Shown here piece by piece: positions 8,498 through 16,342 of a stretch of 46,653 nt of DNA; within the stretch, counting starts at the first letter, position 1, and the number at the start of each line of letters is the position of its first letter. The notes under the pieces are model-generated. The model searched no databases. It was not told where the DNA came from and saw nothing but the letters and a program-made list of their open reading frames with translations. The stretch spans positions 1 through 46,653 of the forward strand of contig CADBZI010000010.1 of the NCBI GenBank assembly GCA_902799015.1, read 5' to 3'. The DNA comes from an uncultured Lachnospiraceae bacterium. GTDB taxonomy: Bacteria; Bacillota; Clostridia; Lachnospirales; Lachnospiraceae. The position numbers and the translations under genes were made by a program.

Positions 8498-9682
8498 TCA
8501 CAGGATAAACTCCTTCTTGCCGCTCATCAGATCTCTCCAGATCGGCGAGAATCCCCTCAGGTACTCCACGACCTCCCTGACCGACCGGATGATGTAGTCA
8601 GCCTCCTCCTCCGTAATCGTCTCCCCGATGCTCAACCGCAAAGACCCGTGGGCGACATCGTGTACTCTGCCGATTGCCAGAAGCACATGGCTCGGGTCTA
8701 AAGATCCGGAGGTACAGGCAGATCCCGAGGAAGCGCAGATCCCTTTATCATCCAGTAGCAGGAGCAGAGACTCTCCCTCAATGCCCTCGAAACAGAAATT
8801 CACATTTCCGGGAAGCCGTCTGGCTGCGTCCCCGTTCAATGCGCAGTGCGGGATCTGTTTCAGGCCTTCGATCAGTTTATCCCGCATCTTCTTCTGATGT
8901 GCTGCGGCTGTCTCCATCCCTTCCTGTGCTTCTTTCAATGCCGCCGCCATCGCGGCGATCCCGGGGACATTCTCCGTACCTGCGCGAAGCCCTCTCTCCT
9001 GCGCGCCGCCCTCGATCAGACTCTGAAGCCGGATGCCCTTCTTCGCATAAAGGAACCCAACTCCCTTCGGTCCATGGAACTTGTGGGCGGATGCGGAAAG
9101 CAGATCAATATTGTCCGCGGCAACATCCACCGGGATATGTCCGATTGCCTGTACGGCGTCAGTATGGAACAGGACATGCTTCCTTCTGCAGATTTCTCCG
9201 ATCTTTCGGATCGGCTGGATCGTCCCGATCTCATTGTTGGCATACATAATGGTAACCAGACATGTATCATCACGGATCGCATCCTCTACCTGAGAAGGAT
9301 CAACAATTCCATTCTCATGAACATCCAGCAGCGTAATCTCAAACCCCTCCCGCTCCAGCTTCTTCAATGTATGGAGCACTGCGTGGTGTTCAAATGCCGA
9401 TGAAATGATATGTTTTTTCCCGTTCTTTTCTCCTAGCCCGGCGGCAGAGAGAATAATCTGGTTATCCGCCTCGCTTCCTCCTGACGTGAAGAGGATCTCA
9501 CGCGCATTTGCCCCGATCACAGACGCAATCTCTTCTCTGGCCTTTTCCAGTGCCTCCTTTGCTTTCTGTCCGTGAACATACAGGCTTGAGGGATTTCCCC
9601 AGTTTTCATTCATAAGGGATGTCATTGTCTGAATCGCCGTCTCGCTCATCCTGGTGGTGGCGGCATTGTCTGCGTAAATCAC
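8498..9682 (-). CDS. nifS: Cysteine desulfurase NifS/IscS
   Basis: 394 residues, starting at GTG 9682 with AAAGGAGA upstream. PLP enzyme of fold-type I: N-terminal YADNAATT, the SGGSEADN loop, TDAVQAIGH with the PLP-stacking aspartate, the PLP lysine in SAHKFHGPKG, and the catalytic cysteine in CASSGSACTSGS. The extended loop around that cysteine is of the NifS/IscS (class I) type rather than SufS. It takes sulfur from L-cysteine and passes it as persulfide to NifU. It is the first gene of the nifS-nifU-cysK group, preceded by a consensus promoter that overlaps a palindrome facing the Rrf2 regulator gene. Confidence 0.95.
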   Translation of the reverse strand: MIYADNAATTRMSETAIQTMTSLMNENWGNPSSLYVHGQKAKEALEKAREEIASVIGANAREILFTSGGSEADNQIILSAAGLGEKNGKKHIISSAFEHHAVLHTLKKLEREGFEITLLDVHENGIVDPSQVEDAIRDDTCLVTIMYANNEIGTIQPIRKIGEICRRKHVLFHTDAVQAIGHIPVDVAADNIDLLSASAHKFHGPKGVGFLYAKKGIRLQSLIEGGAQERGLRAGTENVPGIAAMAAALKEAQEGMETAAAHQKKMRDKLIEGLKQIPHCALNGDAARRLPGNVNFCFEGIEGESLLLLLDDKGICASSGSACTSGSLDPSHVLLAIGRVHDVAHGSLRLSIGETITEEEADYIIRSVREVVEYLRGFSPIWRDLMSGKKEFIL

Positions 9683-9760
9683 CGGAACATCTCCTTTCCG
9701 CTGTACTGTTTTATGGTTGAGATGCCGATTCTCCTGACCGGCTCTTTCTGTCTGTTTGAG

Positions 9761-9789
9761 ATTATAACTATATTCGCCTACTGTGTCAA
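9761..9789 (-). promoter_or_regulatory. Consensus sigma-A promoter of nifS-nifU(-cysK)
   Basis: On the minus strand TTGACA (9784-9789), exactly 17 nt, TATAAT (9761-9766). Both hexamers match the consensus perfectly, so strong expression unless repressed is expected. The leader to the GTG start is about 75 nt. Confidence 0.82.
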
Positions 9790-9793
9790 TAGG
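9777..9793. promoter_or_regulatory. Palindrome over the nifS -35: likely Rrf2 operator
   Basis: CCTACTGTGTCAATAGG is a 17-bp near-perfect inverted repeat (CCTAyTG-TGT-CArTAGG) covering the -35 element of the nifS promoter. Its position between nifS and a divergent Rrf2 gene suggests it is that regulator's binding site. A weaker CCT...TAGG pair surrounds the -10 of the regulator's own promoter (9821-9836), and TAGGTAA occurs at both places. The assignment is inference from position and symmetry. Confidence 0.5.
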
Positions 9794-9803
9794 TAATTAA
9801 TGC

Positions 9804-9833
9804 TTGCTCTGCTCTTTTGTCCTGCGCTATAAT
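9804..9833 (+). promoter_or_regulatory. Promoter of the Rrf2 regulator
   Basis: TTGCTC (9804-9809), 18-nt spacer, perfect TATAAT (9828-9833), 29 nt before the ATG at 9863. It is back to back with the nifS promoter. Confidence 0.6.
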
Positions 9834-9862
9834 AGGTAAATAAAAAGAAGGGAGAATGTGTC

Positions 9863-10288
9863 ATGATTTCTACGAGAGGACGTTATGCAATCAGAGTTAT
9901 GATTGACCTTGCGGAGCATGAAAACGGCAGCAATATCCCGTTAAAGGATATCGCTGCCAGGCAGGAAATCTCTAAAAAATATCTGGAAATCATCGTAAAG
10001 GATCTGGTTTCCGCAGGGCTGGTGACCGGCGTGAGCGGCAAGGGCGGCGGCTACCGGCTGTGCCAGAAGCCTGAGGACATCCGAATCGGAGAGATTCTGG
10101 AGCTGATGGAGGGAACCCTCTCTTCTGTTGCCTGTCTTGCCGGCCAAACCAACGAATGCCCGCGGCGCTCCGAATGCCAGACGCTTCCGATGTGGAAGGA
10201 ATATGATCAGATGGTCCATTCGTTCTTCCACGGAAAAACCCTGAAGGATCTGATGTCTCAACCCGCTTCGCCGCAGTCCTCCGAATGA
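9863..10288 (+). CDS. Rrf2-family transcription regulator (IscR/CymR type)
   Basis: 141 residues, ATG 9863 after AAGGGAG. The N-terminal winged helix (MISTRGRYAIRVMIDLA, then IAARQEISKKYLEIIV and the wing SGKGGGYRL) is typical of Rrf2 proteins. The C-terminal part holds three cysteines in ACLAGQTNECPRRSECQ, spaced C-x7-C-x5-C, in the place where IscR binds a [2Fe-2S] cluster (C-x5-C-x5-C in E. coli), so Fe-S sensing is plausible. CymR proteins, which sense cysteine supply through the CysK complex, usually lack these cysteines. The divergent arrangement with nifS-nifU-cysK and the shared operator region indicate control of Fe-S assembly and probably autoregulation. Confidence 0.9.
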   Translation: MISTRGRYAIRVMIDLAEHENGSNIPLKDIAARQEISKKYLEIIVKDLVSAGLVTGVSGKGGGYRLCQKPEDIRIGEILELMEGTLSSVACLAGQTNECPRRSECQTLPMWKEYDQMVHSFFHGKTLKDLMSQPASPQSSE

Positions 10289-10315
10289 AAAGCTGTGCTG
10301 CCATCCCCTCGCAGG

Positions 10316-12073
10316 CTATGATGCCTGGCTGACCAGTTCCTCTAACTGTTCATAGGTCAGCGGCACCTGTACGTTATAAGTAATCTTACCCTCTTTATTC
10401 AGGACGATCGTCTGCGGCATGGCATCGGACGCTCCAAGAAGAGAAAACAATCCCTTCTCCTTGCTGTCCAGCGCAATGTCCAGATGATCCCATCCCTTGT
10501 CCGCCAGAAAATTCTCCGCCTTCTTTGCTCCGGCGCGATGATGAATCGCCAGGATCTCCACATCCGGATGCGCCACCTTCAGTTTCTCATAATAAGGCAG
10601 CTCCTCGATACAGGGAGCGCAGGTTGTCGCCCACAGATTGAGGATAACGACCTGTCCCCGATAATCAGACAGTTGGAACTGTCCTCCGCCCAGAAGCTCC
10701 GTCCGGAAGTCAGGAAGGAGGTCTCCCACCTCGCTTCCGATGGTTCCTGTTGCTGCGGCGGCCGGCTTCACATCCGCCTTCTCACTGCTCTGTGTCTCTG
10801 TCTCCGGATGAGCAGCTGCGGCCGGCTTCGTGTCCGCCTTCTCACTGCTCTGTGCTTCTGTCTCCGGATGAGCAGCAGCGGCCGGCTTCGCGTCCGCCTT
10901 CTCACTGCTCTGTGTTTCTGTCTGTGAATGGGCGGCTGCTGTCTGGTCCGGTTTTGGCGTCTTGGCCGCTTCCTGTGCAGGCTCAATCCAGTTAAACCAT
11001 GCCAGGGCGAACAACAGCACCGCAATCGCGACGCCCCAGGCAATCCGTCCGAGCTTCCTGCGTTTCTGAATGACCGGCTCCGGATCTGCATGTTTCCCTG
11101 ACACAGGTCCTGCCAGTGTAATCCTGCCTGCCTGAATCGAGATCGCTCCCTGCGCGCAGCTGCCCATACATTCTCCGCAGGAGATGCATTCATGATCCCC
11201 GACATGCTTTACATCCATCTGGCAGCGCCGCACACACAGACCGCAGCCGTTGCATCGGTCGGTATCCACTCTGACGCCTACCACACAGAATCGGTTGAAA
11301 AAGCCATAGATCGCGCCAAGAGGGCAGAGAAAGCGGCAGAAGGAACGATAACAGAACGCGCAGGCGAGTCCGATGATCAGCATGATCACCCACTTCTGCG
11401 TGAAAAGAAGCTTCAGTTGATAGAAGGAGGTGGCATTGGCCTTATTCTGCAGCAGCCCGACTGCACCCTCCAGCGTACCGGCCGGGCAGATGTACTTGCA
11501 AAATCCCGGCAGCGGGATCCCCTGATTGATCCCGTACCAGACGGGAATTGCGATTACAAACACCACGAGCATCACATACTTCAGGTATGACAGGCATCTG
11601 GTCACGATGCTCTTTTTTATCTTCGGAACAGGAAGCTTATGCAGAAGCTCCTGGATCAGCCCCAAAGGACAGATCCAGCCGCATATCGTTCGGCCCAGAA
11701 CCACTCCGAACAGAGCCAGGATTCCCAGCATATACCACGGTGCAGTATGTCCGGATGCATTCAGTGCGTTCTGCAGCGAACCTAGCGGACAGCCTGCAAT
11801 CGCCCCCGGACAGGAATAACAGTTGAATCCTGGCACGCACACGCTCTTCAGCGGTCCGGAGTAGATGTGCCCGTCCAGGAAGCCTTTCAGATTGGCATTA
11901 TACAAAAGTGCAGCATACAGCTGCACCAGTCTTCGGGTAAAGGTTCCGTAAGCAGGCTGCGCGTGTGCTCCGGCTTTCTCCTTCCGTTCCCCACTGTCAA
12001 TTGTCTCTTTTTCCATATCCATACGCACTCTTTCGTTTCCTGTCTGCATCTTTGTGTCTGCCGCTCTCATCAT
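10316..12073 (-). CDS. Membrane 4Fe-4S protein (NapH/CcoG-like) fused to a thioredoxin-like domain
   Basis: About 585 residues from ATG 12073, which overlaps the previous stop by 4 nt (ATGA); other starts (12088, 12070) are possible since no strong ribosome binding site is visible. The N-terminal half has several membrane helices with cysteine motifs of the NapH/CcoG polyferredoxin group (CYSCPGAIAGCPLG, GWICPLG, CKYICPAG, CRFLCPLGAIYG). Two 4Fe-4S motifs follow (CNGCGLCVRRCQ, CISCGECMGSC, about 274-311), then a last helix (about 341-360). Three 20-residue KPAAAAHPETE...SSEKAD repeats form a linker, followed by a TlpA/ResA-type thioredoxin domain (about 445-585) with active site CAPC. The order implies that electrons pass through the membrane part to the extracytoplasmic thioredoxin. 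It is coupled to a small CxxC membrane protein. Confidence 0.9.
   Translation of the reverse strand: MMRAADTKMQTGNERVRMDMEKETIDSGERKEKAGAHAQPAYGTFTRRLVQLYAALLYNANLKGFLDGHIYSGPLKSVCVPGFNCYSCPGAIAGCPLGSLQNALNASGHTAPWYMLGILALFGVVLGRTICGWICPLGLIQELLHKLPVPKIKKSIVTRCLSYLKYVMLVVFVIAIPVWYGINQGIPLPGFCKYICPAGTLEGAVGLLQNKANATSFYQLKLLFTQKWVIMLIIGLACAFCYRSFCRFLCPLGAIYGFFNRFCVVGVRVDTDRCNGCGLCVRRCQMDVKHVGDHECISCGECMGSCAQGAISIQAGRITLAGPVSGKHADPEPVIQKRRKLGRIAWGVAIAVLLFALAWFNWIEPAQEAAKTPKPDQTAAAHSQTETQSSEKADAKPAAAAHPETEAQSSEKADTKPAAAAHPETETQSSEKADVKPAAAATGTIGSEVGDLLPDFRTELLGGGQFQLSDYRGQVVILNLWATTCAPCIEELPYYEKLKVAHPDVEILAIHHRAGAKKAENFLADKGWDHLDIALDSKEKGLFSLLGASDAMPQTIVLNKEGKITYNVQVPLTYEQLEELVSQAS
10752..10932 (-). 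repeat. Three tandem 60-bp repeats (20-residue linker units)
   Basis: Copies with exact 60-bp period start near 10761, 10821 and 10881 and differ at only a few positions. They encode Ala/Pro/Glu-rich 20-residue units between the last membrane helix and the thioredoxin domain. The high identity suggests recent expansion and likely copy-number variation between strains. Confidence 0.9.
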
Positions 12074-12531
12074 CCAAGCCCGACGCACTCTGTGCAGATC
12101 GCAGCGCCTTTGTCAAACACATCGCCCATTCCGCCGTTCCAGATGCCCAGGAGGATCAGTACAATCGCCAGAATCAAAATGGTGCTCTGCAAGATCCGCT
12201 CCCGGCGTCCGGTCTTCTTTGGAACCGCTTTTTTCACAGACTCTTTCGCGTCAATCCCGTCCATCGCGACAAGCTTGCCGGCGGACTCATCCCGGATCCC
12301 AAGAACCCATCCCGCAACCGTAAATACAGCAGTTGCACAGATCAGCGGAAGCAGATGAAGCAGCGCCGCTCCAACCTTCTCTCTTGTGTAGATATAATAA
12401 AACAGATCCCCGGAGGCGATCTGTGCCGCGCCATGCACATACATCCGGACCGCAGCAGCCGCAAGCAGCCCTGCTGTCAGGGCAAGAAGCGCTGATTCTA
12501 TGATCAGATAGAGCTTTTTTGGTTTCATCAT
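12070..12531 (-). CDS. Small membrane protein with C-terminal CxxC, CD1871A-like
   Basis: 153 residues from ATG 12531 (GAGG lies 7 nt upstream; an ATG at 12537 is too close to it). Helices at about 7-29 and 53-75 are followed by a charged stretch and a third helix (STILILAIVLILLGIWNG). The protein ends GAAICTECVGLG, which matches the C-terminus of the small CD1871A-family CxxC proteins of Clostridia. Those are usually about 40-50 residues; here the motif is preceded by a two-helix domain, so this looks like a fusion of two neighbours. It overlaps the iron-sulfur/thioredoxin gene by 4 nt and probably works with it in thiol-disulfide exchange. The function is inferred from context only. Confidence 0.78.
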   Translation of the reverse strand: MMKPKKLYLIIESALLALTAGLLAAAAVRMYVHGAAQIASGDLFYYIYTREKVGAALLHLLPLICATAVFTVAGWVLGIRDESAGKLVAMDGIDAKESVKKAVPKKTGRRERILQSTILILAIVLILLGIWNGGMGDVFDKGAAICTECVGLG

Positions 12532-12552
12532 GCACATACCTCGCTTTTTTTC

Positions 12553-12581
12553 ATTTAATCACACAGGCAAAGCAGCGTCAA
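12553..12581 (-). promoter_or_regulatory. Promoter of the CxxC / iron-sulfur thioredoxin operon
   Basis: On the minus strand TTGACG (12576-12581), 17 nt, TTAAAT (12553-12558), 22 nt upstream of the ATG at 12531. The -10 is weak. Confidence 0.4.
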
Positions 12582-12651
12582 CGGCATCATCCGCACCCCG
12601 CCTGACCCCGTCCGGTGTAAAAACCATCCATTCCTTGCTCTGCGGCAGATA

Positions 12652-12660
12652 TGGTATAAT
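12652..12660 (+). promoter_or_regulatory. Extended -10 promoter of tmcAL
   Basis: TGGTATAAT, a TG-extended perfect -10 hexamer (12655-12660), 50 nt before the ATG at 12711. The -35 (TTGCTC at 12635-12640) is only 14 nt away and probably secondary. Confidence 0.55.
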
Positions 12661-12710
12661 CAGGTATCTATCAGTATCTGCAGACCTTGGAATCACAGGA
12701 CAAACAGCAC

Positions 12711-13991
12711 ATGAAAGCAGTCGGAATTATAGCGGAATATGATCCCTTTCACGCGGGGCACGCCTATCATCTTGGCAAGGCCAGGGAAGAGTCAGGCGCA
12801 GACTATGTTGTTGTCGTTATGAGTCCCGATTTTCTGCAGCGCGGGCAGCCTGCGCTGATCGATAAATGGGTGCGCGCCCGCATGGCACTGGAGGCCGGTG
12901 CAGATCTCGTTCTTGAACTCCCGGTAAGATCTGCTGTGGCCAGCGCAGAGTTTTTTGCCGCGGGCGGTGTCCGTCTGCTTGATTCGCTTGGCTGTATTGA
13001 TGCACTGTCCTTTGGCTGTGAATCGACGGATTCCTTTGCTCTGCTCCGGCGCGCAGCGCACTTTTTTGCCGGGGAAGAGCCAGGGGAATACCGCACACTT
13101 CTCCGCGAAAAACTTCGTTTGGGAGTCTCCTTTCCCAAAGCACGCGCACAGGCCTTCGCCCGGATTCTGACCGCTTCGGGAACGGATTGCGGCGCATCGG
13201 AAGAGGAGATTCTGTCTCTGCTCAGCCAGCCGAATAACATTCTTGCGATTGAATATCAGAAAGCGATCCTGCGGCAGAACAGCTCCATGCAGATCCTCCC
13301 TGTCAGGCGGCTGGGAAGCTATCATGCTGTACCTGCCTGCGTCTGTCTCCGGGCTGAGCCCTCTGACACTGCTGACAGTCCGGATGCGGCGCATGCACAA
13401 GGCAGTGCATTTGCCTCCGCTTCCGCCATCCGCGCCATCCTTGGGGAGCATGATATGACGCTCCCCAAGGAATGGAAGGCACAGCTCCCCCCCTCTTCCC
13501 TGACGCTTCTGGAAACGGAGCTGCAAAGCAAGCGTTATGTACTCCCGGAGGACCTTGACGTTCTGCTTCACAGAGCGCTTCTCGATAATCAGGACCAGCT
13601 GCAGGAATATGTCGATATCGATGAGGATCTGTCCAACCGGATCCGCCGCTGCCTGAACCAGTACACCGGGTTCCAGCAGTTCGCGGCATTGGTTCAGTCC
13701 AGGCAGTATACGCTTTCCCGGATCCGCCGCTGCCTTCTTTTCGTTCTGCTCGGGATCCGTAAGACAGAAGGCAAGTCCTGCTGTGTGCGGGTGCTCGGCT
13801 TCCGGAAAGAAGCCGGCCCCCTCCTTCGCCACATCGCAAAAAACGGAGCGATTCCGCTCTCCACGAGTCTTTCCTTTGCGGATCTGTCCCAGGAAGATAT
13901 CCGCGCCGCTCATCTGTGGGAAATGCTTGTTGTGAACAGAACAAAACAGCCGCTGCGGCATGAGCGGCAGCGGCAGATTGTGATTTTATAA
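12711..13991 (+). CDS. tmcAL: tRNA(Met) cytidine acetate ligase TmcAL
   Basis: 426 residues from ATG 12711, where family homology begins (MKAVGIIAEYDPFHAGHAYHL). The HxGH nucleotidyltransferase motif is HAGH; further family segments are YVVVVMSPDFLQRGQPALIDKW, GADLVLELP and SFGCES. The protein uses ATP and acetate to make N4-acetylcytidine at the wobble position of elongator tRNA-Met. The family usually has EYNPFHNGH and MSGDF.QRG, so N-to-D, N-to-A and G-to-P replacements are visible, but the HxGH core is kept. It is preceded by its own extended -10 promoter and converges with tex, with 7 nt between the stops. Confidence 0.92.
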   Translation: MKAVGIIAEYDPFHAGHAYHLGKAREESGADYVVVVMSPDFLQRGQPALIDKWVRARMALEAGADLVLELPVRSAVASAEFFAAGGVRLLDSLGCIDALSFGCESTDSFALLRRAAHFFAGEEPGEYRTLLREKLRLGVSFPKARAQAFARILTASGTDCGASEEEILSLLSQPNNILAIEYQKAILRQNSSMQILPVRRLGSYHAVPACVCLRAEPSDTADSPDAAHAQGSAFASASAIRAILGEHDMTLPKEWKAQLPPSSLTLLETELQSKRYVLPEDLDVLLHRALLDNQDQLQEYVDIDEDLSNRIRRCLNQYTGFQQFAALVQSRQYTLSRIRRCLLFVLLGIRKTEGKSCCVRVLGFRKEAGPLLRHIAKNGAIPLSTSLSFADLSQEDIRAAHLWEMLVVNRTKQPLRHERQRQIVIL

Positions 13992-13998
13992 AAGGATC

Positions 13999-16311
13999 TT
14001 ATGTCCACTTCCGAAGCAGTGCGGACAGATCGAGACTGCCGGAGGGTGCCTTTTCCTTTCTGCCGGAGAATGCCTTTTCCTTTCTGCCGGAGGATGCCTT
14101 TTCCTTTCCCAGCTTCATGGTCAGAGAGATTCTCTTCCGGTCAAGATCGACCGCCAGCACCTTCACATCCACAATGTCTCCGACAGAGACAACATCCAGC
14201 GGATGCTTCACAAACTTCGTATCGCTCATCTGCGAGATATGAACCAGGCCGTCCTGATGAACGCCGATATCCACAAATGCGCCAAAGTCGATGACGTTGC
14301 GGACGGTTCCTTTCAGAATCATGCCAGGTTTCAGGTCCTCCATTGCCAGAACATCAGAACGAAGCACCGGTTTGGGCATATCGCTTCTCGGATCCCGTCC
14401 CGGCTTCTCCAGCTCGGAAGCAATATCAATCAGTGTCTCATATCCTACGCCAAGCTCCCCGGCAAGGCTCTGAGCCATTTTTCGGTCCTTCATCCGCTCA
14501 CTCAGTCCGGTGATCCTGCCGCCGGTGATATCTGCCAAAGTGAAGCCGAGTTTCTCCAGCAGGCGAAGCGTGGCTTCATAGGACTCCGGATGCACGCCTG
14601 TCATATCCAAAGGATTCTTTCCGCCCCGGATCCGCAGGAATCCGGCACACTGCTGGTAAGCCTTCGGCCCCAGGCCCGCAACCTTCAGAAGCTGCTTTCT
14701 GTCCGTAAATGCACCGTTCTCATCCCGCCACGCAACAACGGCGCGGGCAGTCTTTTTCGTGATCCCCGAGACATATTCCAGCAGGGAATAGGATGCCGTA
14801 TTCAGATCGACACCGACCTGGTTGACGCAGCTCTCGACAACGCCCTCCAGCTTCTCGCCCAGCTTCTTCTGGTCACAGTCATGCTGATACTGGCCGACTC
14901 CGATGGACTTCGGGTCGATCTTGACCAGCTCTGCCAGCGGATCCTGCAGGCGGCGCGCAATCGAAGCTGCACTTCTTTGCCCTACATCAAACTCCGGGAA
15001 TTCCTCCGTCGCCAGTTTGCTGGCGGAATAGACGGAAGCGCCTGCCTCATTGACAATCACATATTGCACCTTCTGCGGAATCTCCGAAAGGATCTGCGCA
15101 ATGATCTGCTCCGATTCACGCGATGCCGTCCCGTTTCCGCAGGAAATGAGCGTAATATGATACTGATTGATCAGCCGCTTGATGGTCTGCTTCGCAGCTT
15201 CGATCTTTGCAGGTGTGGTCGGAGCCGTCGGATAGACGACTGTGGTATCCAGAACCTTTCCGGTGCTGTCCACAACCGCAAGCTTGCAGCCTGTACGAAA
15301 CGCCGGATCCCATCCGAGAACAACCTGTCCCGTGATCGGCGGCTGCATCAGCAGCTGACGCAGATTTTTGCCGAATACATCAATCGCCCCGTCTTCCGCT
15401 CGCTGGGTCAGCGCACTTCTCAGTTCCCTCTCGATGGCAGGCGCGATCAGTCTCCGATAAGCATCCGCACAGGTCTCCTTCAGTGCCTGAACGTCCGTCA
15501 TCTGGTCTTCGGACGGAGCTCCCTGATGTGTATGGTTCCTGCTTTCCGGCCGGATGACAAACGATTCAATGGCACGAATCATCTCCTCTTCGTCGACACG
15601 CACGGTAATCCCCAGGACCTTTTCTTTCTCTCCCCGGTTCAGCGCAAGAATCCGGTGGCCCGGGATCTTCGATGCCGCTTCCTCATAGTGGAAATACTGC
15701 GCATATACAGAATCCGGCTGATCCATATCCTTCCTGACTTCCGATACGATCACGCCCAGCGCAAAGGTCTTCTCCCGGATCTCAGCACGGATCTCAGCAC
15801 GGTCGGAGATACGCTCAGCGATGATATCCTCTGCTCCCTGCAGCGCAGCGCGCGCATCCTTTACTTCCTTTTCCGGATCCACAAAGTCCGCGGCTCTGAC
15901 CAATACAGGAACCTTCATCTTCTGCTGCAGGATCTCCTGTGCCAGCGGCTCCAGTCCGCGTTCCCTTGCAATGGTCGCCCTCGTTCTTCGTTTCGGACGA
16001 TATGGAAGATACAGATCCTCCAGCGCAGACTGCGTTGCAGCCTCTTCAATCTGTTTTTTCAATTCCGGTGTCAGCTGCCCCTGCTCTTCGATCGAAGCAA
16101 GGATGACGCCTCGTCTCTCCTCGAGGGTTCTCAGATAGCGAAGCCTCTCATCCAGGCTGCGCAGCTGTTCATCATTCAGGCTACCATGCGCTTCCTTTCG
16201 GTACCTGGCAATGAAAGGGATGGTGTTTCCCTCGTCGATCAGCTTCACGACTGCCTCCACCTGCCAGGCTTTTATCTGCAGTTCCGTTGCGATTGTCTGT
16301 AAGATATTCAT
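13999..16311 (-). CDS. tex: Tex, S1-domain RNA-binding transcription accessory protein
   Basis: 770 residues from ATG 16311 (MNILQTIATELQIKAWQVEAVVKLIDEGNTIPFIARYRKE region), where homology to Tex proteins starts; an in-frame GTG at 16368 would add 19 residues. Domain order: N-terminal helical Tex region, YqgF-like RNase H fold (GWDPAFRTGCKLAVVD), helix-hairpin-helix repeats (LNTASYSLLEYVSGI, LLKVAGLGPKAYQQCAGFLRI), and a C-terminal S1 domain (GMILKGTVRNVIDFGAFVDIG, HISQMSD). Tex binds nucleic acid and affects transcription and RNA turnover. The tail after the S1 domain has three KEKAxSG repeats. An 8-codon open frame with AGGAGG ahead of it ends 4 nt before this ATG. The gene converges with tmcAL. 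Confidence 0.93.
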   Translation of the reverse strand: MNILQTIATELQIKAWQVEAVVKLIDEGNTIPFIARYRKEAHGSLNDEQLRSLDERLRYLRTLEERRGVILASIEEQGQLTPELKKQIEEAATQSALEDLYLPYRPKRRTRATIARERGLEPLAQEILQQKMKVPVLVRAADFVDPEKEVKDARAALQGAEDIIAERISDRAEIRAEIREKTFALGVIVSEVRKDMDQPDSVYAQYFHYEEAASKIPGHRILALNRGEKEKVLGITVRVDEEEMIRAIESFVIRPESRNHTHQGAPSEDQMTDVQALKETCADAYRRLIAPAIERELRSALTQRAEDGAIDVFGKNLRQLLMQPPITGQVVLGWDPAFRTGCKLAVVDSTGKVLDTTVVYPTAPTTPAKIEAAKQTIKRLINQYHITLISCGNGTASRESEQIIAQILSEIPQKVQYVIVNEAGASVYSASKLATEEFPEFDVGQRSAASIARRLQDPLAELVKIDPKSIGVGQYQHDCDQKKLGEKLEGVVESCVNQVGVDLNTASYSLLEYVSGITKKTARAVVAWRDENGAFTDRKQLLKVAGLGPKAYQQCAGFLRIRGGKNPLDMTGVHPESYEATLRLLEKLGFTLADITGGRITGLSERMKDRKMAQSLAGELGVGYETLIDIASELEKPGRDPRSDMPKPVLRSDVLAMEDLKPGMILKGTVRNVIDFGAFVDIGVHQDGLVHISQMSDTKFVKHPLDVVSVGDIVDVKVLAVDLDRKRISLTMKLGKEKASSGRKEKAFSGRKEKAPSGSLDLSALLRKWT
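14036..14112 (-). repeat. Three tandem 24-bp repeats in the 3' end of tex
   Basis: The unit GCCTTTTCCTTTCTGCCGGA begins near 14048, 14072 and 14096 (period 24 bp). It encodes basic octapeptides of the form GRKEKAxS between the S1 domain and the C-terminus. Confidence 0.85.
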
Positions 16312-16315
16312 GCCG

Positions 16316-16342
16316 TCAGATTCTCTCTCTCTCCTTATCCAT
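16316..16342 (-). promoter_or_regulatory. Possible 8-codon leader ORF before tex
   Basis: ATG 16342 reads MDKERERI and stops at TGA 16316-16318, only 4 nt before the tex ATG. AGGAGG (16356-16361) lies 13 nt upstream of the leader ATG, while tex itself has no near ribosome binding site. Reinitiation after the leader would explain translation of tex; alternatively tex starts at GTG 16368. Confidence 0.3.

Noticed and set aside
12792-13961. 389-codon open frame antisense to tmcAL
   Set aside because: TmcAL motifs on the plus strand are clear; the antisense frame shows no family pattern.
14203-16302. 699-codon open frame antisense to tex
   Set aside because: It is a shadow of the GC-rich tex gene: no ribosome binding site, no recognisable domain, Arg/Leu/His-rich composition, and tex is certain.
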